In this document: positions 1 to 9,087 of the stretch, piece by piece
How the letters are laid out: the number at the start of each line of letters is the position of its first letter
Position numbering within the stretch: the first letter of the stretch is position 1
Source of the DNA: an uncultured Pelagibacteraceae bacterium
Lineage (GTDB): Bacteria > Pseudomonadota > Alphaproteobacteria > Pelagibacterales > Pelagibacteraceae
Length of the DNA stretch: 42,235 nucleotides
Assembly: GCA_902520685.1 (NCBI GenBank)
Contig: CABYPE010000007.1
Location: 1 to 42,235 of the forward strand
Direction of reading: 5' to 3'
Notes under the pieces: generated by a model
Databases searched by the model: none
The model's input: the letters and a program-made list of their open reading frames with translations, nothing else
What the model was told of the DNA's origin: nothing
Position numbers and translations under genes: made by a program

Positions 1-2
1 AA

Positions 3-968
3 CAGATTTTAAGTTTTATTCCAAAAGATCATCAAACTTTATTATTTTCAGCAACTTTACCTAATAACATTTTAAAAATTTCTCAAAAATACCTAAATAA
101 TCCTGAAAGAATTTCTGTTGGGTCATCATCAGCCCCTATTGAAAAAATTAAACAAGAAACTTTAAAAATTACTCAAGATAAAAAATACCATGAACTTATT
201 AATCAATTAATTGAAAGATCAGGATCTATTCTAGTTTTTATTAAAACAAAACATTCCGCAGATAAAATATCTAAAAGATTAAAATACGATGGTCATAAAG
301 CAGATGCTATTCATGGAAACTTGCGACAAAGTAAAAGAGATAGGGTCATCAATGGATTTAGAAATGGTCATAGTAGAATATTAATTGCAACTGATGTAGC
401 TGCACGTGGATTAGATATTCCATTAATAAAACATGTAATTAATTATGATCTTCCACAAGTGCCCGAAGATTATATTCATAGAATAGGAAGAACAGGCAGA
501 GCAGGTAAAGATGGTTCTGCTTTAACTTTTTTAACTCCGGGTGATCGATCAATGTGGAATTCAATTAGTAAATTAATTGATCCAAAATATAAACTTTCAC
601 ATCAACAAAATGAGAAAAAAATTAAAGAAAAAAGAGAAGAAAAAAATTCTTTTAAAAAGACAAAAAAGTTTAAAAATAACAAAAGAAAAGATTTTAGAGA
701 TAAAAAAAAATTCTTTAAAAAAAAAGATAATCAAAAATCAAAATTCAAAGGTAAAAATAAATTTTCCATCAATAATAAAGATAATAATAGAAGCTTTAAG
801 AATAAAAAAAAATCATTTGGTTTTACAAATAATCCTAAATATTTTGATAGAAAATCTGATGAAATTACCAAAGAAGATAGCAAAAAACCATCATTTAAGT
901 TTAAGAAAAAATTTAAGAATAGAAAAAGACCTAAAAACTTTAAATTTAAAAGATTTAAAAAAAATTAA
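3..968 (+). CDS. DEAD-box ATP-dependent RNA helicase (RhlE-like), 5' truncated by window edge, Lys/Asn-rich C-terminal tail
   Basis: Frame 3 is open from the window edge: ...QILSFIPKDHQTLLFSATLPNN (motif III SAT), then RILIATDVAARGLDIP and YIHRIGRTGRAGKDG (motifs V/VI); basic low-complexity C-terminus. Confidence 0.93.
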   Translation, partial: QILSFIPKDHQTLLFSATLPNNILKISQKYLNNPERISVGSSSAPIEKIKQETLKITQDKKYHELINQLIERSGSILVFIKTKHSADKISKRLKYDGHKADAIHGNLRQSKRDRVINGFRNGHSRILIATDVAARGLDIPLIKHVINYDLPQVPEDYIHRIGRTGRAGKDGSALTFLTPGDRSMWNSISKLIDPKYKLSHQQNEKKIKEKREEKNSFKKTKKFKNNKRKDFRDKKKFFKKKDNQKSKFKGKNKFSINNKDNNRSFKNKKKSFGFTNNPKYFDRKSDEITKEDSKKPSFKFKKKFKNRKRPKNFKFKRFKKN

Positions 969-1033
969 TTTTACTTACAATCTATTATCTTATAACTAAG
1001 TATTAAATTAAAAAAACATAGTATTATTAACAA

Positions 1034-1558
1034 ATGCAAGTAGTTAAAACCAAAATTAAAGATTTATTGATTATAAAAAAAGAAACATTTAAAGATGAAA
1101 GAGGCTTTTTAAGAGAGTTATATAAAGAAAAAATTATATCAAAAAAATTTATATTTGAGATTATCTCTAAATCAAAAAAAGATGTTTTAAGAGGATTACA
1201 TTTACAACAAAAAAAACCCCAAGGTAAATATGTGACAGTTTTAAACGGTAAAGCTTTTGATGTAGCTGTAGATCTGAGAAAAAATTCAAAAACTTTTGGA
1301 CAGCATTTTTCGATTATTTTATCAGGAAATCAAAATGTTTCATTTTATATTCCACCAGGTTTTGCACACGGTTTTTGTGCATTAGAAAATAATACAATTG
1401 TTCATTACAAATGTACAAACTATAGAGACGCTAAATCAGAACTTGGTATTTTGTGGAATGATCCAAAATTGAATATAAATTGGCCAATAAAAAAACCAAT
1501 TATATCAAAAAAGGATAAAAATAACCTTAGTTTTAAAGAATACATTAATCAAAAATAA
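1034..1558 (+). CDS. rfbC: dTDP-4-dehydrorhamnose 3,5-epimerase family protein
   Basis: FKDERGFLRELY, LRGLHLQ, KYVTVLNGKAFDVAVDLRKNSKTFG, FYIPPGFAHGFCAL motifs. Confidence 0.85.
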   Translation: MQVVKTKIKDLLIIKKETFKDERGFLRELYKEKIISKKFIFEIISKSKKDVLRGLHLQQKKPQGKYVTVLNGKAFDVAVDLRKNSKTFGQHFSIILSGNQNVSFYIPPGFAHGFCALENNTIVHYKCTNYRDAKSELGILWNDPKLNINWPIKKPIISKKDKNNLSFKEYINQK

Positions 1559-1561
1559 GTT

Positions 1562-1638
1562 TGGTAGCGGGAAGTGGGATCGAACCACTGACCTCGGGCT
1601 TATGAGTCCCGCGCTCTAACCAACTGAGCTACCCCGCC
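1562..1638 (-). tRNA. tRNA-Met (CAT anticodon), CCA encoded
   Basis: Reverse strand ggcggggtagctcagttggttagagcgcgggactCATaagcccgaggtcagtggttcgatcccacttcccgctaCCA folds as a cloverleaf with loop CTCATAA. Confidence 0.93.
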
Positions 1639-1732
1639 AAGTTTATTGAACGGTTTATACTACTTTTAAAAAATGATTCAAATAAGTTAATATTACAAAA
1701 ATTGGATTATTAATGATGTATTTATTAAAGTT

Positions 1733-1939
1733 TTAGAATATTAGAACACCAAATAAAAGCATACCAAGTGATGTTACTGCTGTAAATAATAATTTTTTTT
1801 GACTTTCTTTTTTTTGATCCCGTTTAACTCTATTAAGTAAAATATTTATATCTGTTGATTTCTTGTTGTCGAGATTTTCATCCTTTGCAGTATATCTTTT
1901 GACAATTTTATCTCTAATCGATGAGAAATTATTTTTCAT
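1733..1939 (-). CDS. Small protein with one C-terminal TM segment, paralogous to the next ORF
   Basis: 68 aa ORF; TDINILLNRVKRDQKKESQKKLLF followed by a C-terminal hydrophobic segment. Confidence 0.65.
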   Translation of the reverse strand: MKNNFSSIRDKIVKRYTAKDENLDNKKSTDINILLNRVKRDQKKESQKKLLFTAVTSLGMLLFGVLIF

Positions 1940-1980
1940 AAAACCTATTTAATCACCAATATTGAAAATTGACAAATCAT

Positions 1981-2211
1981 TTAAATTGAAAAGTAAATTC
2001 CTGCTGTTCCAAGAATTAAAAGAAAAAAAATTATAACAAAAAGGTTCTTTAAATTTTCTTTATCCTGGATAGCTTTGGCTCTTGCTTTAAGAATATTAAT
2101 ATCAACTTTTTGAGGCTTAATTTCTTCATCTTTTAAAGGCTTATCTGCTATTTCTTCAAGGTTTGGGGTCTCCTGAAAATTAACTTCCGCTTCAAAGCCT
2201 TTATCGTTCAT
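1981..2211 (-). CDS. Small protein with one C-terminal TM segment, paralogous to the previous ORF
   Basis: 76 aa ORF; VDINILKARAKAIQDKENLKNLF followed by a C-terminal hydrophobic segment. Confidence 0.68.
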   Translation of the reverse strand: MNDKGFEAEVNFQETPNLEEIADKPLKDEEIKPQKVDINILKARAKAIQDKENLKNLFVIIFFLLILGTAGIYFSI

Positions 2212-2322
2212 AGATCTATTAGATCACAATTACAATATTTCTCAAAAGTTCTTAAGTTCAATCTGGGTCACTATTTGATTGACACCTGTTCATTTTGGGT
2301 TTCAAATCCTATTTATACAATT

Positions 2323-3339
2323 ATGAATTTACAACAAATAGATTTTTCAAAAGTTCTAAACGATGAGCAAGTTTATGATCATATGATGGCCAACTATGAT
2401 CTGCTAGGAAAAGATTGGATTAATCACCAATGGAGATGGATGAATGCAGTCTATCAAGCTTTCAATGATCACTATAAATATATGATTATCATTTCACTTG
2501 TCGAGAAAACTTTACAGTTTTATGATCAAATGAATATTAAATTATCGTATGAGCAATATTATTCAAAAAATTTTCTCCAAATTGATAAATTTAGTATCTC
2601 AGAGTTATGTGAAAAACTTCAATTACCAAAAGAAACTGTAAGAAGAAAAGTTTTAGAACTTGAAAAATTAGGAGTTTTAAAAAGACAAAAAAAACAAATC
2701 ATCATTGATCGAAGATCATTTAGTTTTATTAAGCCTGAAAACCAAATGAAATATACAGCTGGTTATATTTTGAAAATCTCAGAAATACTTGCTAAAGAAA
2801 AACTTTATTCCAAAAAACTTGAAGTAAAAACGATTGAAAATGCGTTAAAGAAAAATTTCTCTATTTGTTGGAGATGGTTTTATAGGATGCAAATTCCAAT
2901 GATTATTGGATATCATGATATGTTTGAGGACTTAACAACATTTCACGTTTGGGGAACAGTTTGTATGAATCAGGCTTTTAATTTTAAAACAGCCTTAAAT
3001 AAAAAGAACGGCTCCAATCAAACACATGACTATATGGATTTTCAGAAAGAACTATTTAGTGATTATAATACATTTAACGAAGAGTTAATAAGAGGTGATA
3101 AAGCTAGAAGTAACGGTGTTAGTGCAATGTCTGTTTCTGATATGACTGGAATCCCTCGAGCAACAGTAATTAGAAAATGTAAGTTTTTAATAAAAAATGA
3201 TTTTTTAAGATTAAATGAAAAAAAACAATATATTTTAACAGGTTTTAATGTTCGAAGAGTTTTGCCATATCAAAAATTAATTTTCAAAAATAAAGCTAAA
3301 TTCATTAGAAAAGTTCTTAATCTATTGACAATTTCATAA
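2323..3339 (+). CDS. Putative transcriptional regulator with two winged-helix-like segments
   Basis: ORF 2275-3339; likely start at MNLQQID (2323). Segments SISELCEKLQLPKETVRRKVLELEKLGVLKR and SVSDMTGIPRATVIRKCKFLIKNDFLRL look like wHTH DNA-binding units. Confidence 0.65.
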   Translation: MNLQQIDFSKVLNDEQVYDHMMANYDLLGKDWINHQWRWMNAVYQAFNDHYKYMIIISLVEKTLQFYDQMNIKLSYEQYYSKNFLQIDKFSISELCEKLQLPKETVRRKVLELEKLGVLKRQKKQIIIDRRSFSFIKPENQMKYTAGYILKISEILAKEKLYSKKLEVKTIENALKKNFSICWRWFYRMQIPMIIGYHDMFEDLTTFHVWGTVCMNQAFNFKTALNKKNGSNQTHDYMDFQKELFSDYNTFNEELIRGDKARSNGVSAMSVSDMTGIPRATVIRKCKFLIKNDFLRLNEKKQYILTGFNVRRVLPYQKLIFKNKAKFIRKVLNLLTIS

Positions 3340-3404
3340 AATTCTTTTTTTTTCAAAAATTTTAAATATATTAATTATAAATTATTTATTTCATTAGGAG
3401 AGGG

Positions 3405-4256
3405 ATGGAAGTAGCAACAAAAATAGCACCTATCATACTCGCATTAATAATGTTGGGTTTGGGTTTAGGTTTAAAAATTGAGGATTTTACAAGAGTATTA
3501 AAAGCTCCAAAAGATTTTTTAGTAGGTTTTTTTTCTCAATTAATTATTCTTCCATTAGTTGCTTACTTATTAATTATAATTTTAAAAACACCGCCTGAAA
3601 TTGCTATTGGGGTTATGATCATTGCTGCTGCACCGGGTGGGGTTACATCAAATATTTTAACTAAATTTGCTAAAGGAGATGTCGCTTTATCTATTACTTT
3701 AACAGCTATAATAAGTTTAATTTCTATTATTACAGTTCCTTTTATAATTTTCACATCTGCTGATTTATTTGGAATTACTAATATTTCTCAAAATATTTCA
3801 ATGACTGGTATAGCGCTAAAAATGTTTTTAGTTGTAACGGTTCCAGTTATCTTGGGAATGATTATAAGAAAATTTGCTGAAAATTTTGTAAATACAAAAA
3901 TTCAGATGTTTGAAAAACTCAATATAGTATTATTTGTCATTATTTTTATAGTTGCATTTTATGAGGAAAGAGAAAGTTTTATAGACTTTCTAATGCAAGC
4001 AGGTTTAATTGTTTTTATTCTAAATATAACAATGATGTTTGTGGCTTATTACCTTGCAAAATCTTTTGCTTCAGGAATTAAACAAATGAAATGTATTGCT
4101 TTAGAATGCGGATTACAAAATGGTACTTTGGCAATATTTGTTTCTACACAAATATTTGGCACAGATATAATTTATATAACTCCAACAGCCGCATATGCTT
4201 TAATTATGTATATCACAGGTTTGATATTTGTTTATCTTTTGAAAGATAAAGTTTAA
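3405..4256 (+). CDS. Bile acid:sodium symporter (BASS) family transporter
   Basis: 283 aa polytopic membrane protein; MIIAAAPGGVTSNILTKFAKGDVALSITLTA and CGLQNGTLAI motifs. Confidence 0.85.
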   Translation: MEVATKIAPIILALIMLGLGLGLKIEDFTRVLKAPKDFLVGFFSQLIILPLVAYLLIIILKTPPEIAIGVMIIAAAPGGVTSNILTKFAKGDVALSITLTAIISLISIITVPFIIFTSADLFGITNISQNISMTGIALKMFLVVTVPVILGMIIRKFAENFVNTKIQMFEKLNIVLFVIIFIVAFYEERESFIDFLMQAGLIVFILNITMMFVAYYLAKSFASGIKQMKCIALECGLQNGTLAIFVSTQIFGTDIIYITPTAAYALIMYITGLIFVYLLKDKV

Positions 4257-6697
4257 TTATTTTTAAAATTTGTTTGTTTTAAGGGTTTACTGATTAATTC
4301 TATCGAATATTTCTTTTTTTCTACCTCAATGAATAAGTCTTTATTTTGAAGTTCTTTATTAGAGAAATCATTATTTATATATCCAAATACTAAATTCTTT
4401 TTAAAATTAAATGAATAGTTTCCAGATGTTGATCTTCCTATAATTTTTTCACCATCATAAATTGGTTCATCGTGGAGTAATAATGGTTTTCCTGGTTCAC
4501 TTTCTTTCAAAGTGAACATTGAAAATCTAGTTTTAACTTTGTCTTGTTTAATTTTTTCTAGAGCTTGTTTACCTATAAAATCTACATCTTTTTTATTGCT
4601 AATAGTAAAAGCTAAACCTGCTTGATACTGGTTTTCTTCAGGAGAAATATCATGTCCCCAATGTAAAAATCCACTTTCCATTCGCATAATATCCATTGCA
4701 TGCATTCCACAATTAGAAAGATTAAAATCTTTACCTTTTTCTATAAGTAATTCATATATTTTTTTTGCATCTTTAAGATCTACATATAGCTCGTAGCCTA
4801 ATTCACCTACGTAAGATAATCTTTGGGCCCAAATCTTTATCCCCTCAATTGTAATATGTTTTGCTGTACCAAATTTGAAATCTTCATTATCAAAATTATC
4901 TTTACTTAAAGTTTTGACTAAATCTCTACTTTTTGGACCAAATAAACCAAAAACACATAAATCATCTGTAACATCTTTTAATTCAACATTTTTAGAGAGA
5001 TGTTTTTTAATATGAAATTTATCTCTTTCTCTTGTAGCTGCAGAACTTATTATTCTAAAATGATCTTTATCAACACATACTACTGTTAAATCTGCCTCTA
5101 TTCCACCATCAGAGTTTAACATATGCGTATAAACACATTTACCAGGCTCATTTTTGATGTTTGCAGTGCAAATTTTCTGAAGTTCTTGATGTGCTTTATC
5201 TGATTTTATTTCAAACTTAGAAAAAGGAGTTAAATCAAACAAACCAACATACTTAATTGTATTGTTAGTTTCGTACTCTGCTGAGGGATACCAACTTTGA
5301 TAATTGTAACTATATTGATATTCAGATTTTTCACCATCAAGTGCAAACCACATAGGTCTTTCATATCCTCCTGAAACTCCAAAGCATGCTCCAAAGCTTT
5401 TAAGATTATCATGATGAGGTAAAGTTTTAATATTTCTTGAGGTTTTGTGTTGTTTAAATGGCCAATGCATTCCATATAAATCTCCTAATGACTCTGTAAT
5501 TCTTTTTTTTATGAAACCTAATTCTGAGTGAAATTTTTGAAATCTTTTAATATCATAATTAAAAATATCCTCATTGATATGGCCAGTCATCAACCATTCA
5601 GCTGTAACTTTACCAACTCCTCCTCCACTTCCAATTCCAATACTATTTAATCCACAACATACAAAAAAGTTTTTAATTTCAGATACTTCACCTAACAGTG
5701 TATTTGTATCTGGGGTAAAAGACTCAGGACCAGAAAAAAATTTTCTTATGCCTACTTTTTCTAAGACAGGAAATCTTTTAATAGCAGATGTTAAGTAAGG
5801 TTCAAAGTGTTCAAAATTTTCCTGAAATTCACCAAAAGAAAAATTTTCTGGAACTACATTTGTTTTATTCCAAGCTGGAATAGAATTGCCTTCAAAAATT
5901 CCAACTAATAATTTACCTGCATCTTCTTTGAAATAAGTACGATTATCAAAATCTCTAATCGTTGGTAATGTTTTGGATAAATTTTCAATTGGCTCTGTAA
6001 TAATATAAAAATGTTCTGCAGGATAAAGTGGAATGCTAACCCCTGCTTTTTCACCTATTTGTCTTGACCACATTCCTGATGCTAAAACGATATATTCACA
6101 TTCAATTTTTTGTCCATTAACTTTTACTCCTGAAATTTTTCCATTTTCCGTTAATATTTCTTCAACAGGAGATTTTTCAAAAATTTGGGCACCCTCTTGT
6201 CTTGCAGCTTTAGCCAATAAATGAGTAACACCTGAAGGATCAGCAGCTCCATCACCTGGCATTAAGATACCACCAATCACTTCATCCGTATTGATAATTG
6301 GATAATCTTTTTTGATTTGGTTTTTATCTAAAATTCTTACATCAACATCATACAATTGCGCAGTTGTTGCTTGTCTTTTAAGTTCTTGCCATCGTCCCTT
6401 ATTCTGTGCGATTGAAAGAGCACCATTTAATCTAAGCCCTGCAGAATGATCTACTTTCTTTTCAAGTTCCTTATATAAATCTAAGGAGTATTTTCTAATT
6501 TTAGTTATTGCTGCTGATGGTCCTAATTGGCTTACAAGACCTGCTGCATGCCATGTCGTCCCTGATGTTAATTGATCTCTTTCTAAAAGAATTGTGTCTT
6601 TCCAGCCAAATTTTACTAAATGGTAAGCAACTGAACATCCCACAACACCACCACCAATTACAACTACTTTAGTTGATTTTGGAATTTCTTTATTCAT
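4253..6697 (-). CDS. FAD-dependent oxidoreductase fused to GcvT-type domain (dimethylglycine/sarcosine dehydrogenase-like)
   Basis: N-terminal VVVIGGGVVGCSVAYHLVKFG dinucleotide fold, DAO domain (GTTWHAAGL), C-terminal aminomethyltransferase-like region (ELGYELYVD...GMHAMDIMRMESGF); start at MNKEIPKS (6697). Confidence 0.9.
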   Translation of the reverse strand: MNKEIPKSTKVVVIGGGVVGCSVAYHLVKFGWKDTILLERDQLTSGTTWHAAGLVSQLGPSAAITKIRKYSLDLYKELEKKVDHSAGLRLNGALSIAQNKGRWQELKRQATTAQLYDVDVRILDKNQIKKDYPIINTDEVIGGILMPGDGAADPSGVTHLLAKAARQEGAQIFEKSPVEEILTENGKISGVKVNGQKIECEYIVLASGMWSRQIGEKAGVSIPLYPAEHFYIITEPIENLSKTLPTIRDFDNRTYFKEDAGKLLVGIFEGNSIPAWNKTNVVPENFSFGEFQENFEHFEPYLTSAIKRFPVLEKVGIRKFFSGPESFTPDTNTLLGEVSEIKNFFVCCGLNSIGIGSGGGVGKVTAEWLMTGHINEDIFNYDIKRFQKFHSELGFIKKRITESLGDLYGMHWPFKQHKTSRNIKTLPHHDNLKSFGACFGVSGGYERPMWFALDGEKSEYQYSYNYQSWYPSAEYETNNTIKYVGLFDLTPFSKFEIKSDKAHQELQKICTANIKNEPGKCVYTHMLNSDGGIEADLTVVCVDKDHFRIISSAATRERDKFHIKKHLSKNVELKDVTDDLCVFGLFGPKSRDLVKTLSKDNFDNEDFKFGTAKHITIEGIKIWAQRLSYVGELGYELYVDLKDAKKIYELLIEKGKDFNLSNCGMHAMDIMRMESGFLHWGHDISPEENQYQAGLAFTISNKKDVDFIGKQALEKIKQDKVKTRFSMFTLKESEPGKPLLLHDEPIYDGEKIIGRSTSGNYSFNFKKNLVFGYINNDFSNKELQNKDLFIEVEKKKYSIELISKPLKQTNFKNN

Positions 6698-6726
6698 TTC
6701 GATGTTATAATAAAGAATATTATAAA
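6698..6726. promoter_or_regulatory. 29-bp divergent intergenic promoter with symmetric TATAAT boxes
   Basis: ttataata-aagaa-tattataa (6705-6725); TATAAT on + at 6706-6711 and on - at 6724-6719. Confidence 0.6.
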
Positions 6727-7734
6727 ATGAAAACAAAAATATTAGTAACTGGTTCTTCAGGGTTTATAGGTTTCAGCTTGTCAAAAAAACTTCTTGATGA
6801 CGGAAAAAAAGTCCATGGATATGACTCTATGAATAGTTACTATGATGTAAAATTAAAAAAAGCTCGCTATAATATACTAAAAAAATATAAAAATTTTTCT
6901 TTTACCAAAGGTGATTTAGAAAATAAAAAATTATTAGAAAAAACATTTAAATCATTTAAACCTAAGATAATTATTCATTTAGCTGCACAAGCAGGCGTCA
7001 GATATAGTATTGAAAATCCAGATATCTATTTGAATTCAAACATAATTGGAACGTTTAATGTAATCAAATTTGCTAATAAAGTTAAGGTTAAGCATCTTAT
7101 AATTGGATCGAGTTCCTCAGTTTATGGATCAAATAAAAAAATTCCTTTTCAGGAAATAGATAAAACCGATCATCAAATAAGTTTTTATGCAGCAACAAAA
7201 AAATCAACCGAAAATTTGGCCCACTCTTATTCAAGTTTATGGAAATTACCAATTACTATACTTAGGTTTTTTACTGTCTATGGACCATATGGAAGACCAG
7301 ATATGGCTTATTTTAAATTTACAAAAAGTATTTTAGCTGGAAAAAAAATAAGTATTTTTAACAAGGGCAAGATGTATAGAGATTATACTTATATTGATGA
7401 TATTGTCAGTGGTATTTCAAAATTATTAAATAAAGTTCCTTCAATTAAACAAAAAAAGAAAATCAAAAATGATAGTTTGTCTCCTGTGGCTCCTTTTAGA
7501 ATTTTAAATATTGGAAATACAAAAAAAATATTTTTATTAGATTTTATTAATTCTCTTGAAAAAGAACTTGGAAAAAAAATAAAAAGAAGATTTATGCCAA
7601 TGCAAAAAGGTGATGTTCATTCCACTCTATCAGACAGTTCTCTTTTAATGAGAATTACGGGCTATAATCCTAAAACTAACTATAAAACAGGTATAAAGAA
7701 ATTTGTTAGTTGGTACCTAAATTATTATAAATAA
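6727..7734 (+). CDS. NAD-dependent epimerase/dehydratase (UDP-glucuronate 4-epimerase-like)
   Basis: MKTKILVTGSSGFIGFSLSKKLLDDG Rossmann motif, HLAAQAGVRYSIENP, YAATKKSTE; start at 6727. Confidence 0.88.
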   Translation: MKTKILVTGSSGFIGFSLSKKLLDDGKKVHGYDSMNSYYDVKLKKARYNILKKYKNFSFTKGDLENKKLLEKTFKSFKPKIIIHLAAQAGVRYSIENPDIYLNSNIIGTFNVIKFANKVKVKHLIIGSSSSVYGSNKKIPFQEIDKTDHQISFYAATKKSTENLAHSYSSLWKLPITILRFFTVYGPYGRPDMAYFKFTKSILAGKKISIFNKGKMYRDYTYIDDIVSGISKLLNKVPSIKQKKKIKNDSLSPVAPFRILNIGNTKKIFLLDFINSLEKELGKKIKRRFMPMQKGDVHSTLSDSSLLMRITGYNPKTNYKTGIKKFVSWYLNYYK

Positions 7735-7735
7735 A

Positions 7736-9082
7736 TTAAATATTTAATTTATCTTTAATATTATAGAACAAAACAGCTAATCTAAAATAAAATATTCTTA
7801 ATTTTGGGAAAATAAATCTTTTGGGCAAACCTTTATAAATCTTTGATATATTTAAATCTTTACTGTTAGATGAAAAAACTAATTCTGATAACTGTTTACC
7901 AGTCCACGGAGCTGAACTTACACCAACTCCATGATATCCAAAACCATAATATATTTCTTCATTTTCTATTTTACCAATTGAAGGGGTTAATTTTTGAGAC
8001 ATAGCAATTAAGCCTCTCCAATTATAGTCTATAGAAATACTTGACCAGTCTGGAAAAATATTTTTTAAAAATTTTTCCATTATTTTTGACCTATTTAAAT
8101 TTGACTTATCACTTCCAATAAAATCTCCTCTTGTACCAAATAAAATCCGATTATCAGGTAACTTTCTATAATAATATAAAAGGTTCTTTGTGTTTGCTAT
8201 TGGTGAAAATGTTTTAAAATTATGAGAGTCAATTTCAGTTTTTGTTAATTTTCTTGTAACGATTATATTAGATATTACTGGTAAGATTCTAGAATTCATC
8301 TGAGGAACTAATCCTTCTTGATAAAATCCATTGGTTGCTACTACAATTTTTTTCGTTTTAACCAAACCCTCTTTGGTTCTAAGTATGTAAGAAGCATCAA
8401 TTTTATCAATTTCATTTACCAACGTATGTTCATATATCTTCAATTTTTTGGATATAGCATACCTAGCAATTCCATTTACAAATTTTAAAGGATTGATTGC
8501 AAAACCTGGTTTATATGAAAGAGCTCCAAATTGTTCTGTCCCACTATGACCAATTTTATCAAACTCTTCTTTAGAATAAATTTCAGTTTCTATACCAAAT
8601 TCACTTTTGTAGACCTTTGCTTGTTCCCTAATTTGTTTAAATTTGTTTGGATGATGAGCAAGGATAAAATTAGAGTCTCCTGTTACATCACAGTTGATAT
8701 TGTAATTTGAGATTATATCTTTTGTAAAATTTGATCCTTCTACTGCATTTTTAAAAAATTTTTTAGTTTCTTCTTTTCCATAAATTTTTTGTAATTTCTT
8801 AAAAGATGTTTTTATTGGTGGAAATGAGCAAAATCCTCCATTTCGAGATGAGGCACCCCAACCTATTTTGCCTGCTTCAAGTAAAATTACATCAAGATTA
8901 TAATTTTCAATAAGATTAATTGCACATAGTAAACCTGTATAGCCCCCACCTATAATAACAACTTCAGAACTAACATCCTTCGTTAATTTGTGTAAATTAA
9001 AATTTTCTTTTGTGGTTTCTTCCCAATAACTATCTACAGGTTTTTTAAAATTATAAATATCTGAGTGATAGATATTTTGCAT
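7736..9082 (-). CDS. FAD-dependent oxidoreductase, DAO family (gamma-glutamylputrescine oxidase/OrdL-like)
   Basis: VVIIGGGYTGLLCAINLIENY, GWGASSRNGGFC, GYHGVGVSSAPWTGKQLSELV. Confidence 0.85.
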   Translation of the reverse strand: MQNIYHSDIYNFKKPVDSYWEETTKENFNLHKLTKDVSSEVVIIGGGYTGLLCAINLIENYNLDVILLEAGKIGWGASSRNGGFCSFPPIKTSFKKLQKIYGKEETKKFFKNAVEGSNFTKDIISNYNINCDVTGDSNFILAHHPNKFKQIREQAKVYKSEFGIETEIYSKEEFDKIGHSGTEQFGALSYKPGFAINPLKFVNGIARYAISKKLKIYEHTLVNEIDKIDASYILRTKEGLVKTKKIVVATNGFYQEGLVPQMNSRILPVISNIIVTRKLTKTEIDSHNFKTFSPIANTKNLLYYYRKLPDNRILFGTRGDFIGSDKSNLNRSKIMEKFLKNIFPDWSSISIDYNWRGLIAMSQKLTPSIGKIENEEIYYGFGYHGVGVSSAPWTGKQLSELVFSSNSKDLNISKIYKGLPKRFIFPKLRIFYFRLAVLFYNIKDKLNI

Positions 9083-9087
9083 ATTTA

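Noticed and set aside
577-999. 140-aa + ORF overlapping the helicase tail in another frame
   Set aside because: Out-of-frame reading of an A-rich Lys/Asn tail; Ile/Lys/Leu/Asn-dominated low complexity
5230-5475. 81-aa - ORF inside the DMGDH-like gene
   Set aside because: Same-strand alternate frame within a well-supported CDS; no recognisable domain
5574-6224. + strand ORFs antisense to the DMGDH-like gene (5574-5798, 6033-6224)
   Set aside because: Antisense shadows of a conserved CDS; no SD or domain
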